Shown one piece after another: positions 52,837 through 62,828 of a DNA stretch of 64,000 nucleotides. Made by a program: the position numbers and the translations under genes. Below the pieces are notes generated by a model. It was given only the letters and a program-made list of their open reading frames with translations, was not told the DNA's origin and did not search any database. Source of the DNA: JAGDMJ01 sp963809695 (lineage in GTDB: Bacteria > Bacteroidota > Ignavibacteria > UBA10030 > UBA6906); assembly GCA_963809695.1 (NCBI GenBank), contig CAWEKI010000007.1, positions 372,001 through 436,000 on the forward strand, read 5' to 3'. The stretch's first letter is position 1; each line of letters starts with the position of its first letter.

Positions 52837-54999
52837 CTATGCTTTCGCCGGCTCCGCCAGGCGTTCATGCAGACACACCAGTAATCTGTCCGCGGTAAAG
52901 GGCTTCCGCAGGACCGGGATCGACGGGTCGAGTTTTGCTTTCGCTTTCAAGATCGCATCGTCATGGCCGCTGATGGCTACAATGCACACCCCGGGATTCA
53001 ACTTGCGCAGGGCCTTGATGGTCGATAAGCCATCCAGGTGCGGCATCGCGAGGTCGGTGACTACGGCGGCAAACCGATCCATGTCCTTCGCATATTCCGC
53101 AAGGGCTTCGGTTCCGTCGCTGGCAGCGACGACCTGGTACCCGAAGCCCTCCAGCGTGAGCGTTGTCATCTCGCGGACAATTTGTTCGTCGTCGACCAAG
53201 AGGATCGTCTCTCCATCGCCGTAACATGCACTGTTCTCCTGCTTGAGCGCATCTACCTCACACCCGTCTGGCACCGCTGGCAGGTAGATGGAGAATTCGG
53301 AGCCTGCGCCTGGCTCGCTGGTAAGGCAGATGAACCCTCCGTGCCCACGGACGATTGCCTGAACGGTAGACAGGCCGAGACCTGTGCCTTTTCCCACCTC
53401 CTTGGTAGTGAAGAACGGTTCAAAGATCTTCTCCTGGATCTCATGTGGCATCCCTGTGCCCGAATCCTTGACGCTCAACAGAACGTAGGGACCCGCCTTC
53501 GCCTCACGGTGCATGGATGCAAACGTTTCATCGATCATCACATTCTTCGCGGAGAGCGTGATCAATCCGCCCTGGGGCATTGCATCACGAGCGTTGATGC
53601 AGAGGTTCATCAACACCTGCTGGATCTGCGTGGGATCCCCCATGACGGGCATCAGGTCACGGGTAAAATCTACCTGGACGTCGATGGCAAGGGACAGGGA
53701 CTCGCGCACGATTTGCTGCGTCTCTTTCATTACATGCTGCACTTGCATCAGAAGACGGTCTTCGCCGGAGCCTCGGGCAAATGACAGCAGCTGCGTTACG
53801 ATTCCCGTCGCCCTGGTGGCGCCCGATTCAAGAAGCCCGATGATTCTCAGCAGGTCTGGATCCTGGATACCCTTTCTGAGGAGCCTGGCCGCAAGGAGAA
53901 TGGGGGCAATCAGGTTATTCAGATCATGCGAAATTCCGCCTGCCAGTGTGCCGATGCTTTCGAGCCGTTGGGAACGAAGGAATTGAGCCTCGAGCCTCTT
54001 CTTGTCTGTGAGATTGGTGTTGATGCAGAGGATCGCACGTGGACGCTGCCTCTCGTCACGGACAAGCGTCCAGCTGCTCATGACTGTGACCTCCTGCCCG
54101 CCCATCGTGACCTGGCGCAGCTCCTCCAGCCATTCCCCCTTCTCTTGGACGGCAGTCATTGCTTCGACGGGAAACGGTCTCTTGTCATCGTGCAGGAGCA
54201 CAGAGACTTGTCTCCCGATCATTTCCGGTTCAGACCATCCGTACAGGTTCTTGGCGCTTCTGTTGCAGTACCTGATAACGCCATCAAGGTCCACGACAAG
54301 GATCGCGTCGTGGGCCTTGTCGAGCAGTTGTGCACGCTCCCGGCTTTCCTCCTCTGCCTTCTTGCGTGACTCCACCTCCTGTGACAGATCGGCCGTACGC
54401 TCGTGGACGAGGCGCGCCAGGTTCTCATTGACATACTGGAGCTCCTTTTGGGCCCGGGCCAGATCCTCATTCTTCAGCAGTGTATCTTCGTACAGGGTCA
54501 AAAAGAAGTTCAAGATCTGGCCCCGGGTGGAATTGACGACGTACGATTCTCCATGGAAGCGCACTCTGGTGCTATCCTTTCCATGCGCCGTCCGTCCCTC
54601 ATGCATCTCCTTGACCATCCGTACAAGCCCGGAAGATTCGTACGGCTTCGCGAGGAAGTTGTCCGCGCCTGCCTCCAAACCCCGTATGACGTCCTGCGGC
54701 TCCGACAGACATGTCAAAAGGATCACAGCCACCTGTTTGAGCTCCTGGCTATTCCGGATCTGTTTGCACATCTCATAGCCGTCCATCTCGGGCATCAAGA
54801 TATCGCTGACAACGATATCAGGGCGCGCCTCGGCCATCATGGCAAGTGCTTCGCGTCCATTGGTGGCGACACGAACGGCGCATCCGACGGACTGGAGGAG
54901 GGCCTCCAGTTTCATGGCCTGTATCGGGTCATCTTCGACCACCAGAATGTGCGGGTTTATCTGTTGTTCTGTCATGTCTATCTCCACTGGGGTGTTCAT
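52837..54999 (-). CDS. Hybrid kinase REC-PAS-HisKA-HATPase-REC
   Basis: 720 aa from ATG 54999, whose A is shared with the stop of the upstream kinase gene (TGATG). REC1 with Asp in IVVSDILMPEMDG, coiled coil, PAS (about 225-340), NtrB-like H-box GGISHDLNNLIAPI, HATPase (GTGLGLSTVQAIVRGHGG), and C-terminal REC2 with Asp in AVVTDLAMPHLDG. No membrane segment. It can receive a phosphate through REC1 from the preceding HPt-containing kinase, a plausible relay. A TTG two codons upstream is an alternative start. Confidence 0.9.
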   Translation of the reverse strand: MNTPVEIDMTEQQINPHILVVEDDPIQAMKLEALLQSVGCAVRVATNGREALAMMAEARPDIVVSDILMPEMDGYEMCKQIRNSQELKQVAVILLTCLSEPQDVIRGLEAGADNFLAKPYESSGLVRMVKEMHEGRTAHGKDSTRVRFHGESYVVNSTRGQILNFFLTLYEDTLLKNEDLARAQKELQYVNENLARLVHERTADLSQEVESRKKAEEESRERAQLLDKAHDAILVVDLDGVIRYCNRSAKNLYGWSEPEMIGRQVSVLLHDDKRPFPVEAMTAVQEKGEWLEELRQVTMGGQEVTVMSSWTLVRDERQRPRAILCINTNLTDKKRLEAQFLRSQRLESIGTLAGGISHDLNNLIAPILLAARLLRKGIQDPDLLRIIGLLESGATRATGIVTQLLSFARGSGEDRLLMQVQHVMKETQQIVRESLSLAIDVQVDFTRDLMPVMGDPTQIQQVLMNLCINARDAMPQGGLITLSAKNVMIDETFASMHREAKAGPYVLLSVKDSGTGMPHEIQEKIFEPFFTTKEVGKGTGLGLSTVQAIVRGHGGFICLTSEPGAGSEFSIYLPAVPDGCEVDALKQENSACYGDGETILLVDDEQIVREMTTLTLEGFGYQVVAASDGTEALAEYAKDMDRFAAVVTDLAMPHLDGLSTIKALRKLNPGVCIVAISGHDDAILKAKAKLDPSIPVLRKPFTADRLLVCLHERLAEPAKA

Positions 55000-56453
55000 C
55001 AATCAAGGGCATTTGCTTTGAGCGCCTGTCCAATTCTTGCACTGAGTTCAACGAGATCGGTGGAGAGTTTTGCAAAGGCATCCTTCGCCTTCGCCAAGTC
55101 TCCCCCTCTGGCTGCCTGCTCCAGTTCCACAGCCGACGCATAGCTTCGGTGAGCCGCGATTGCCCCCGCTGCACCTTTGAATTTGTGAGCGGCACGGGCC
55201 ACCACCTCATGATCTGTTCCCATCAATGCCTGTTCGATCGCCAATCGCATCGGCCCCACTTCCTGGAGGAACTGCCTGAGCAGGCGGCTGAGCAAGTGCT
55301 TGTTATCAAGGCACTGCTTGAGCGCCTCCTCATAGTCAAGCACTTCGTTCTGGTCCGCCGTTTTCTTTTCCGCCGCGAAGACAACCCCAGCCTCGGCGCT
55401 ATCTGTTGCCATGCTGATCGTGTCCAGCAGGAGGGCTGTCCGGATGGGCTTTGATACGTATGCATCCATACCCGCTGCAAGGCATTTCTCGCGGTCACCC
55501 TCCATGGCGTGTGCAGTCATGGCAATGATAGGCGTTCGCCGGCCGATCTGCGCCTCAATGGCACGGATCTCTCCTGTTGATGCGAAGCCATCCATCACGG
55601 GCATTTGGACGTCCATGAGGACCACATCAAAACTTTTCGCACGGTAGAGATCAACAGCCTCCCGTCCATTTGAGGCCACCGTGACGATGTGGCCGCACGA
55701 TTGCAGGATTCCTACTGCCAGTTCCTGATTGACCGGATTGTCTTCTGCCAGCAGGATGCGAAGCTGCTTCGACTCCAGGCGCGCGGATACTGTGCCGTCT
55801 CTTCTTCTCTTGCCGGAGGCATCAATCTGTCCGGCGGACCCAGTCCGACCCTGTAAAGCGGCCACTATCCCGTCATACAGCTCAGACCCTTTCACCGGTT
55901 TATCGATCCAAACAGCGTTTGCTACGCCGCCGCCGGGCCGCTCCAACGCCGACGACAGGAAGAGCACGCGGCTCCCATTGAGCAACTGCCGCCGCGCAAG
56001 CTCTTCCGCAAGCTGTACGCCGCTCATTGTCGGCATTTGCACGTCCAGCACCATCAGCTTGTAGCGGTGCGGGCCAAGCATCACGCTGCCGAGCGCCTCT
56101 TCGGGTCCGGCCACTGCGTTCGGAACCATCCCCCATTGCTGCAGCATCTCACAGAGAATTTCGCGGTTCGTTGCATTATCATCCACGACCAGGATAGGGA
56201 GGTCTTTCAGATTCACCGGGCTGGCATCAGGACATGTCCCTTCGTCCTTGCCAACTCCAAGCTCTGTTGTGAATGAGAATATACTGCCAACCCCCGGCTC
56301 GCTTTCCACCCAGATACGCCCCCCCATCATCCGAAGCAATTGCGTTGTGATAGTCAGCCCGAGGCCGGTTCCTCCATGCTTTCGCGTTGTGGAAAGATCC
56401 GCCTGGGTGAACGCCTCGAAGATCGCCTGCTGCTTCTCGCGGGGAATCCCCAT
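54999..56453 (-). CDS. 3' half of split hybrid kinase (HATPase end-REC-REC-HPt)
   Basis: As an independent frame it starts at MGIPREKQQ, mid-way through a HATPase domain (GTGLGLTITTQLLRMMGGRI follows), so it is not a natural start. Downstream come two receivers (LMVLDVQMPTMSG and VVLMDVQMPVMDG) and an HPt domain with His in VVARAAHKFKGAAGAI. It continues the frame of the gene at 56465-57772 after a -1 shift near 56490. Together they form one BarA-type kinase of about 925 aa. It overlaps the next kinase start. Confidence 0.85.
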   Translation of the reverse strand: MGIPREKQQAIFEAFTQADLSTTRKHGGTGLGLTITTQLLRMMGGRIWVESEPGVGSIFSFTTELGVGKDEGTCPDASPVNLKDLPILVVDDNATNREILCEMLQQWGMVPNAVAGPEEALGSVMLGPHRYKLMVLDVQMPTMSGVQLAEELARRQLLNGSRVLFLSSALERPGGGVANAVWIDKPVKGSELYDGIVAALQGRTGSAGQIDASGKRRRDGTVSARLESKQLRILLAEDNPVNQELAVGILQSCGHIVTVASNGREAVDLYRAKSFDVVLMDVQMPVMDGFASTGEIRAIEAQIGRRTPIIAMTAHAMEGDREKCLAAGMDAYVSKPIRTALLLDTISMATDSAEAGVVFAAEKKTADQNEVLDYEEALKQCLDNKHLLSRLLRQFLQEVGPMRLAIEQALMGTDHEVVARAAHKFKGAAGAIAAHRSYASAVELEQAARGGDLAKAKDAFAKLSTDLVELSARIGQALKANALD

Positions 56454-56464
56454 ACCTGTGTCTC

Positions 56465-57772
56465 TTACCGACCAGAGCAGTGATGATCTCCCCCCATCCT
56501 CCGCTCTTCCTTTACGCGGACCACGATTTCCCCACGCTCCGTGAACTTGATAGCGTTCCCGACCAGATTCACGAGGATCTGGCTCATCCGGTGCGGGTCT
56601 CCCACAAGGCGTGACGGCACGCCCGGGTTCACCTCGTACATCAACTCCAATCGCTTCTCCCGCGCGTGGACGGCCATTGCTCGCAAAGTATCTCCGATGG
56701 TTTCCCGTACATCAAAGTCAGTATCTTCCAGACGCATCTTTCCCGATTCGATTTTGGAAAAGTCCAAAATGTCGTTGATAATGACCAGCAGGGAATCAGC
56801 ACTCCTGCGGACGGTCTCCAAATACCGCCGTTGCTTGCCGGTCAAATCAGTGCTGAGAGCCAGCTCGGTCATGCCGATGATGCCGTTCATTGGCGTCCGG
56901 ATCTCATGGCTCATGTTCGCCAGAAATTCGCTTTTTTCCCGAGACGCGCCCTCCGCTTCCGCTTTCGCCTTGACCAGGTCCTCCTCCATGCCCTTACGCT
57001 CGTCGATTTCTTTGGTGAGAAGCGTGTTGCTCGCCTCCAACTCCGCCGTCCGTTGGATTACACGCTCCTCAAGTTCCTTCGAGAGTGTCTGCAGTTCATC
57101 CTGGGCCTTGTTCAATGAATCCAGCATCGCATTGAACGATCTGGCGAGCAGCCCCACTTCGTCCTTTGCCAACACGCTCGCCCGCACCGTCCGGTCTCCC
57201 ATCCTGATCCTCTCGGCCGTCCGAACCATTTCTTTCAGGGGCTTTGTGATCACAAGGCTCAGCAGTGCTGCCACAAACAGGCCGATCCCCATGATCAAGC
57301 CGCTCTGGATCGCAGCCATGAGATAAATTTCGTGAGAAGCTTCGTAGAGGTTGGCCTTCGTCGTCCAGAGGTGCAAGTAACCGACTGGCAGGCCATCGTA
57401 CTCGATGGGTTGCATGACTTCAAATTTCTCGTCGGATTCGAAAAAGGACGCCCTCACCCCCTCCATTTGAAGAAACACCTGCCCATCAATTTTTCGGATT
57501 TCCATAAATTGCACCTCGCTGTTGCGCGAGGTGATTCGAAGCACTTCCATGGCCCCTATTGAATCCGCATTGGCCAATGGCGCACTCACGTTGGCGGCCG
57601 TCAATTCGGCAATGGTCCTGGCTCTCTTGCTGAGGGCTCTCCATTCCCTCCCATTTACCTGGTCAGGGAAATTGACAAACGTGTAGACCGAGAAGAGAAT
57701 AATCAACCCGGCAAAGGGGATTGCCAATTTGATCCGAATAGGGAAATCGCTGAGCGAAGTTACCCTGATCAT
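56465..57772 (-). CDS. 5' half of split hybrid kinase (membrane sensor-HAMP-HisKA)
   Basis: 435 aa in this frame. TM1 (about 12-31), a periplasmic CHASE8-like sensor domain to about 140, TM2 (about 150-172), HAMP, coiled coil, HisKA with H-box FLANMSHEIRTPMNGIIG, and the first part of HATPase (LVNLVGNAIKFTERG). It ends prematurely at KEERRMGGDHHCSGR. The tract rc(56490-56495) forms GGGGGGA in the right phase for a -1 slip; after it the other frame reads RSSLLWSVRDTGMGIP. It is either a mutation or programmed frameshifting. Confidence 0.85.
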   Translation of the reverse strand: MIRVTSLSDFPIRIKLAIPFAGLIILFSVYTFVNFPDQVNGREWRALSKRARTIAELTAANVSAPLANADSIGAMEVLRITSRNSEVQFMEIRKIDGQVFLQMEGVRASFFESDEKFEVMQPIEYDGLPVGYLHLWTTKANLYEASHEIYLMAAIQSGLIMGIGLFVAALLSLVITKPLKEMVRTAERIRMGDRTVRASVLAKDEVGLLARSFNAMLDSLNKAQDELQTLSKELEERVIQRTAELEASNTLLTKEIDERKGMEEDLVKAKAEAEGASREKSEFLANMSHEIRTPMNGIIGMTELALSTDLTGKQRRYLETVRRSADSLLVIINDILDFSKIESGKMRLEDTDFDVRETIGDTLRAMAVHAREKRLELMYEVNPGVPSRLVGDPHRMSQILVNLVGNAIKFTERGEIVVRVKEERRMGGDHHCSGR

Positions 57773-58116
57773 TGGTCACCATTGCAAAATCATACTCATG
57801 GGCACACCGGATGAAAAATCTAGAAAGGAAGTTGCTGAGAACAGAGGGGCTGAAAGCGTCCTGCAATGCGGAGACCTCCAGAAATTTGCCAACCTCTGAC
57901 CCATTCCGAATTCATCCGGATACTGTGAAATAGGGAAACGTTGCTCCCGATTCACCGGATCAAGTGGCTTCAACATCCGTGCCTATGGCAAAACCGGCAA
58001 TATCCATGGGAAGGACGAATGTTCTGGGCGAATTCCGGGCGGCCATGTGGCTACTATTGTTCAGTGAGCCAAAAATCGCCTGAAGATGGGTTAGGGGGCA
58101 GAAAGGAATGGCAGGG
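57773..58116. other. Intergenic region
   Basis: About 345 bp; no supported gene. It holds the upstream region of the split kinase; no clear promoter was found. Confidence 0.3.
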
Positions 58117-60885
58117 TTAGTTCACTTTGACCACCACAAGCGTCTGGTCATCATGCTGCGGAACCGATCCGGCAAAGGCGCTGACGCGCTCAAGGATGTG
58201 GCTCCGGATCTCGCCTGCGGAAAGCGCGGCGTGAGACCGTAGAAGATTCAGCAGTTGTTCTTCTCCAAACTCGTCCCCGCGCTCATTGCGTGCTTCGGTG
58301 ATCCCGTCCGTCACAAACGCCATGACATCTCCCGTCTCATACGGGAGAACCCGCTCCTCGAGCTCTGAGGCAAAGATGCTCCCGTTGTCCAGACCCAGCC
58401 CGAGCCCACGCGTTGTGATCTTCTCAACAGTGGCATTCCTCCGGCGGTACCGGTAGAGCGGAAGATGCCCGGCACGCGCCACGACCGCCTTGTGATTTAC
58501 GGTGTCAAACGCAGCGCCAAGCGCCGTGATAAACGAGCTCTTCTCCAGGTCATCGATCAGAAGCCTGTTCGTACGGATGAACAATTCCGCAGGAGATTTC
58601 GTGAAATCGTGCAACGACCGGAGAATGCCCTGGACCTTCGACATATACAGGGCTGCTGATGTTCCCTTGCCGCTCACGTCTCCCACGACGATGGTCATCG
58701 ACTTGTCGGTGCCGTTGAGGTAGTCGAAGAAATCTCCGCCCACTTCGAGTGCCGGGCGCGACTGACCGGCGATATCAAGGCCCTCGATCACCGGGGTGCG
58801 CTGCGGGAGGGATGCCATCTGGATGCGGCGGGCGATTTCCAGTTCATGCTTCATCCGCTCCTGCCCCGCGAGTTCCTCATACAGGAAGGCATTCTCGATG
58901 GAAACCGACGCCTGTCGCGCGGCGGCGGAGAGGAACTCGAGGTCTTCCTGGCTGAAGGTCGCCTCGGAGAGCTTTTCGCCAAGGACGACCGCTCCAATCA
59001 AATTCTCCTTGGAACGGATAGGAACGATGTAGCGAAACTCCAGCCCGCGGAACTCGGTCTTCAGCGGCTCCGGCAGATAATCCACGCTGAACTCCCCGGC
59101 AAACTTCCCCACCGCCCGGACAAGAGCCTGCTCTTCCTGCGTGCAAAAGCGCTCCCACACACCGGCCTGGATTCCGTATGCCTCACGGCAGCAACAAACG
59201 GATTCGTCGCGGAAGAAAAACACTCCCGCACGCTTGAGCTGCATGAGTTGCACGATTTTTTCCACGATGCCGCGTCCGAGATCAGCCATGCTCAGCTTGG
59301 TGGCAAGCATTTCGGAGAGCTCGCTCAACGCCCGCCGGTAATCGTAGCGGGTGCGGTAGTATCGCTTGTCGACCAGTTGCTGCCCCCCCTTCCGCACTTT
59401 CCAAAGGATGAACCAAACCCCCACCGCAAGCACCATGAACACGAAACGCTCCGTCGGCCCGCCTGTCTGGGACCCTGCAGCAAGGTCGCTCACCTCAATC
59501 GAGGTCCCATGAATGTTGATGTTGGGAAGCCGAACCTGCGCCGAGAGGAGCAGAGAAAGCACGCCGAGCGCCAACGCTGCACACACAAATCCCCAGCCAA
59601 TACTGACCATCGTGTACTGGATATTCCGCCGGATCCGTAGATTCATATCCAGGAGACGGTAGCGGCCGATAGTATACAGATAGGACAAGGGGAGGACGAT
59701 CAAAGGCAACCCGATGAACCCCATCTGGTCGGTCTTGACGACCCAGAAGAACACGATCATCGTAATGGAACAGACGATACCAATGCTGATGGACGTGCGT
59801 TTGATGATTTCGCGTTGCGCCTGGTACTCCGGCGTCCGGAATTTTCTGAATTTGATCCGGAGGTACACATTGTAGATGACGAGAATCAGGATGAGCACCG
59901 GCAGCCAGATCAATCCCTTGATCCCATCAAGTTGACCGCGAGCACCGAGGAATATCGACCCGGCGGTCAAAAAGAACGCCAATCCGTAGTTCACCCACGT
60001 GATCCAGCGCCTGGAAATCAACTCTTCTCTTTCCGATGGAAAGTACATGCTCGCGTGCCAACTGAGGGCAATGCCGAAGAAGAGACCAACCGCAATCCCC
60101 ACCGCCCGGAGCGTCACGAAAAGCGTGGGGTCCGGGTCACGGCGTATCGACCAGACTGCGATAGCAAAGCCCACCAGCATGAACGCCAGGCCGAGCAGGC
60201 AGGCAGCCTTGAGTTGAGGGCGCTTAAATGCAATAAACGCCCCGATGCCGATATAGACCAGGCCCGCAAGGCTGAATATCAGATTTGCCAGCGGAAAACC
60301 GAACGCGGCAAGCACGACGTTGAGGGTAAGGCGGTCCTTGCCCCGGAGCACTTCGTAGGTAAATGACCCCCCACTCTGCGACCGCCGCAGGATGCGATCG
60401 GCCTCCAGTGCCGTGCCGAACTTCTGCCCGTTGATTCTCTCAATAACGTCCCCCACCAGCATCCCGGCCCGATCGGATGCGCCGCCGGGCGTCACACCTA
60501 CCACGATGACGGTGCTGTCAATCGGTTCGAAGGGCACCCCACGCAATGTCTGCGCATGCACGCGATACTTACCGTACATCATCCTGGTACTCTGGTTCAC
60601 CACCAGGGTAACCACGGAGTCCCGGAGGCTTTCCGCGAGCGCCTTGCGCATCTCCCCGGCGGTCTTGCCTTTGCCATTGATGCCATTGACTTCTACCAGG
60701 ATGTCCCCTTCCCGAACGCTTATGCTGTCTGAAGGGACGTCCACCGGCGCCGCAAACATCAATTTCCCCGGGGAATCCGTAAAGAGGTTCTCGTCTGTGG
60801 GAGAGCTCGCAAATCTATAGAATGTGATCGACGTAGTGACCACAAGAACAGCCGTAAGGAGACCAATAAAGATGCGGGGTTTCAT
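58117..60885 (-). CDS. PDZ-membrane-GAF-PP2C (SpoIIE/RsbU-type) phosphatase
   Basis: 922 aa from ATG 60885 (MKPRIFIGLLTAVLVV); a longer frame adds a poorly supported N-terminus. Layout: one TM, periplasmic PDZ-like region with two GxxVxxGDV-type repeats (REGDILVEVNG, RAGMLVGDVIERING), then about seven membrane helices, GAF (about 565-690), and PP2C/SpoIIE with EVGGDFFDYL, VVGDVSGKGT, FVTDGITEARN and HDDQTLVVVKV. The phosphatase probably acts on an anti-sigma-antagonist or similar, signalling envelope state. The site is intact (all metal-binding Asp present). Confidence 0.85.
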   Translation of the reverse strand: MKPRIFIGLLTAVLVVTTSITFYRFASSPTDENLFTDSPGKLMFAAPVDVPSDSISVREGDILVEVNGINGKGKTAGEMRKALAESLRDSVVTLVVNQSTRMMYGKYRVHAQTLRGVPFEPIDSTVIVVGVTPGGASDRAGMLVGDVIERINGQKFGTALEADRILRRSQSGGSFTYEVLRGKDRLTLNVVLAAFGFPLANLIFSLAGLVYIGIGAFIAFKRPQLKAACLLGLAFMLVGFAIAVWSIRRDPDPTLFVTLRAVGIAVGLFFGIALSWHASMYFPSEREELISRRWITWVNYGLAFFLTAGSIFLGARGQLDGIKGLIWLPVLILILVIYNVYLRIKFRKFRTPEYQAQREIIKRTSISIGIVCSITMIVFFWVVKTDQMGFIGLPLIVLPLSYLYTIGRYRLLDMNLRIRRNIQYTMVSIGWGFVCAALALGVLSLLLSAQVRLPNINIHGTSIEVSDLAAGSQTGGPTERFVFMVLAVGVWFILWKVRKGGQQLVDKRYYRTRYDYRRALSELSEMLATKLSMADLGRGIVEKIVQLMQLKRAGVFFFRDESVCCCREAYGIQAGVWERFCTQEEQALVRAVGKFAGEFSVDYLPEPLKTEFRGLEFRYIVPIRSKENLIGAVVLGEKLSEATFSQEDLEFLSAAARQASVSIENAFLYEELAGQERMKHELEIARRIQMASLPQRTPVIEGLDIAGQSRPALEVGGDFFDYLNGTDKSMTIVVGDVSGKGTSAALYMSKVQGILRSLHDFTKSPAELFIRTNRLLIDDLEKSSFITALGAAFDTVNHKAVVARAGHLPLYRYRRRNATVEKITTRGLGLGLDNGSIFASELEERVLPYETGDVMAFVTDGITEARNERGDEFGEEQLLNLLRSHAALSAGEIRSHILERVSAFAGSVPQHDDQTLVVVKVN

Positions 60886-61028
60886 GGAATCTATATACGA
60901 AGAAAATGGCCAAAAGTCACACCCGATGAAACCTTTCCACCGATGGGCACGGACAATTTGCAGGATTGTTTCGGCGTACGGGCGGAGCCGGCTGGAAGCA
61001 ATTCCTCCTTCGGGCGATATCCACTGAT

Positions 61029-62270
61029 TCAAAGATAACTGAGTAGTGGATTAGTGCTCTTTCTCTTCACGTCCGCATACCATCGGCAAGGGAAATAGAG
61101 CAAAAGGATCACCGCGACCCAGACAAGATACACGATGCCCAGAGAGAACCCATAATTTGGTGGAAAGGACTCGGGAGGAACATTGGACAGGAGGAAATGG
61201 AAGGTTCCCACCGTGTGGCGAGCCGCAATCAACGCGAGAACGTGGATCAGAAACAGGTGGAGCACATAATAGAAGAGCGGCACACGGCCGAACACAGTAA
61301 TGAAGTCTGCCACTCTCCCCTCACGGCGCTCAAGAAAAGGTAGAATGGTGATCGCCGGGCCCAGAGTCATCATGAGATAGAGAAGCGACGGGGGATATTT
61401 CTGCGTGTCAAGATATGACAGCAGAGTCTTCAGGAGAGAATCCTGGGCTGTCCAGGGATGCGGGTCGCCGTATACGTTCACGGCGCGGAGAAAGATGAAA
61501 CCGGCAATGAGTATGAAGCCGATCGTGTGCATTTTCCTTCGCCGGACACCCTCTTCCTGCAGGACGATGCTGCCGAACAGATACCCCGCCCCCATGACCC
61601 CGATCCATGGAATAAGAGGGTAGATCACAAAGAGGACATGTCCGGGGCTCCACATGATGTGACCCTGGACGTGCAGGAACTGCCAGATCCATGCAAATGA
61701 CCCGAATGACCCTGCTTCCACGGCATCTGTGAGATTATGCAATGCGATCATTCCAATGCTCACAATAGCGAGTCCCCGTCGAGGAAGAAAGATCAACCCT
61801 GAAAGCGCCACCATGGACCAGCCGATGACCCAGATGACCTGAACGAAGGCAAAGGAGTAGTCGAGATTGAAGAGCCACGCGAAGCGCACGACCGTGAGCT
61901 CGAGAAAAACAAGCCAGAGTCCCCGGCTCAGGAGGAACTTCGCAAGGTCACTCCTGGTTCTTCCTCGCATCAGGTAGAGGAACGCACCCGTCCCGGCGAG
62001 AAAGACAAATGCCGGCGCGCTTTGATGGGTGATCCACCGGGTCAGAAAGAGATATGGGGTTGTTTGGGAGAGGTCAAGTGGATCGAAACGGACATTGGTG
62101 AAGAAATCGCGTACATGGTCGAGAGCCATGACCACCATGGCAAGGCCGCGGAGAAGGTCGATCGAGTCAAGCCGGCCCGGGCGCACCGGAGCGACAGGGA
62201 TTGATGCTCGTGGAACGGTTCTGCTATGTGACGGAATTGTGGAGACGGGAGCGGATGTACTTCTGGGCAT
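61029..62270 (-). CDS. DUF1624 / acyltransferase-like multi-pass membrane protein
   Basis: About 413 aa from ATG 62270 (a Met 18 codons earlier is possible). Begins after a Pro/Ser-rich tail with RLDSIDLLRGLAMVVMALDH, the HGSNAT/DUF1624 (heparan N-acetyltransferase-like, COG4299/COG3503) signature. It is followed by WITHQSAPAFVFLAGTGAFL and about ten membrane helices. Probably transfers acyl groups at the membrane; substrate unknown. A decayed duplicate of its 3' part lies just upstream at 62340-62610. Confidence 0.8.
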   Translation of the reverse strand: MPRSTSAPVSTIPSHSRTVPRASIPVAPVRPGRLDSIDLLRGLAMVVMALDHVRDFFTNVRFDPLDLSQTTPYLFLTRWITHQSAPAFVFLAGTGAFLYLMRGRTRSDLAKFLLSRGLWLVFLELTVVRFAWLFNLDYSFAFVQVIWVIGWSMVALSGLIFLPRRGLAIVSIGMIALHNLTDAVEAGSFGSFAWIWQFLHVQGHIMWSPGHVLFVIYPLIPWIGVMGAGYLFGSIVLQEEGVRRRKMHTIGFILIAGFIFLRAVNVYGDPHPWTAQDSLLKTLLSYLDTQKYPPSLLYLMMTLGPAITILPFLERREGRVADFITVFGRVPLFYYVLHLFLIHVLALIAARHTVGTFHFLLSNVPPESFPPNYGFSLGIVYLVWVAVILLLYFPCRWYADVKRKSTNPLLSYL

Positions 62271-62339
62271 AGGAGCCTCACAATGGCAGAATGGGAAAGA
62301 ACAGCTATACGCTAGAACACTCATCGGGCGAGGAAGGAT

Positions 62340-62610
62340 TCCTCACCAGTCTCCTGAGTCCATCAAAGGTTGCTCAGGAGCGGATTGGTACTTCGCCGCT
62401 TTACCTCGCCAAACCAACGGCACGGGATGAAAAACAAGTGAATAACCGCACCCACAGGAGGTCACACCATACCGAGGGAGTGCCCGAAACTCGCCCGGAA
62501 AACTCTCGGGAGGAGAGTGCCAGAGGAGGATATTTCTGCGTGGACTCCTGTATGCGCCATGGGTACGGATCCCCGTAGACATTCAGCGTGCGAAGCCAAT
62601 CAGTCGTGCC
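62340..62610 (-). pseudogene. Decayed duplicate of the DUF1624 gene
   Basis: In mixed frames the minus strand reads LRTLNVYGDPYPWRIQES, QKYPP and PPESFPGEF, which match FLRAVNVYGDPHPWTAQDS, TQKYPPS and PPESFPPNY of the intact neighbour. Similarity is also visible in the DNA (ggatatttctgcgtg in both). Stops and deletions leave no open gene. Confidence 0.6.
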
Positions 62611-62728
62611 AGGCCGGCCAGGAAAAGCAGGAGCAAATGTGTCTTTGGGCACGAGGACCTCATCATTGTACAACGGGAAAACACTGGCGGGATTTTTCAT
62701 AATACGGAGCGGAAGGGAGAAACACAAA

Positions 62729-62757
62729 TTGATTTTCGCTCCCCTCAATCATATATT
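62729..62757 (+). promoter_or_regulatory. Sigma70-type promoter for the Ser/Thr kinase
   Basis: TTGATT, 17-bp spacer, TATATT, about 70 bp upstream of the kinase ATG. Confidence 0.6.
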
Positions 62758-62828
62758 ATCGTTGCAGGAAGGGGTTCTTTGACACTGTTTTCCATTCACC
62801 GGCTCAGCAACTCGTTATGCAGCACCTT

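Larger units (their letters stand above)
62271..62828. other. Gap between DUF1624 gene and Ser/Thr kinase gene
   Basis: No intact gene. It holds the decayed DUF1624 copy and a promoter for the kinase (62729-62757). Confidence 0.4.

Noticed and set aside
60886..61032. Longer N-terminus for the SpoIIE-type phosphatase
   Set aside because: The extra 49 residues have no domain and would place a soluble tail before the obvious signal-anchor helix; the internal Met is favoured.
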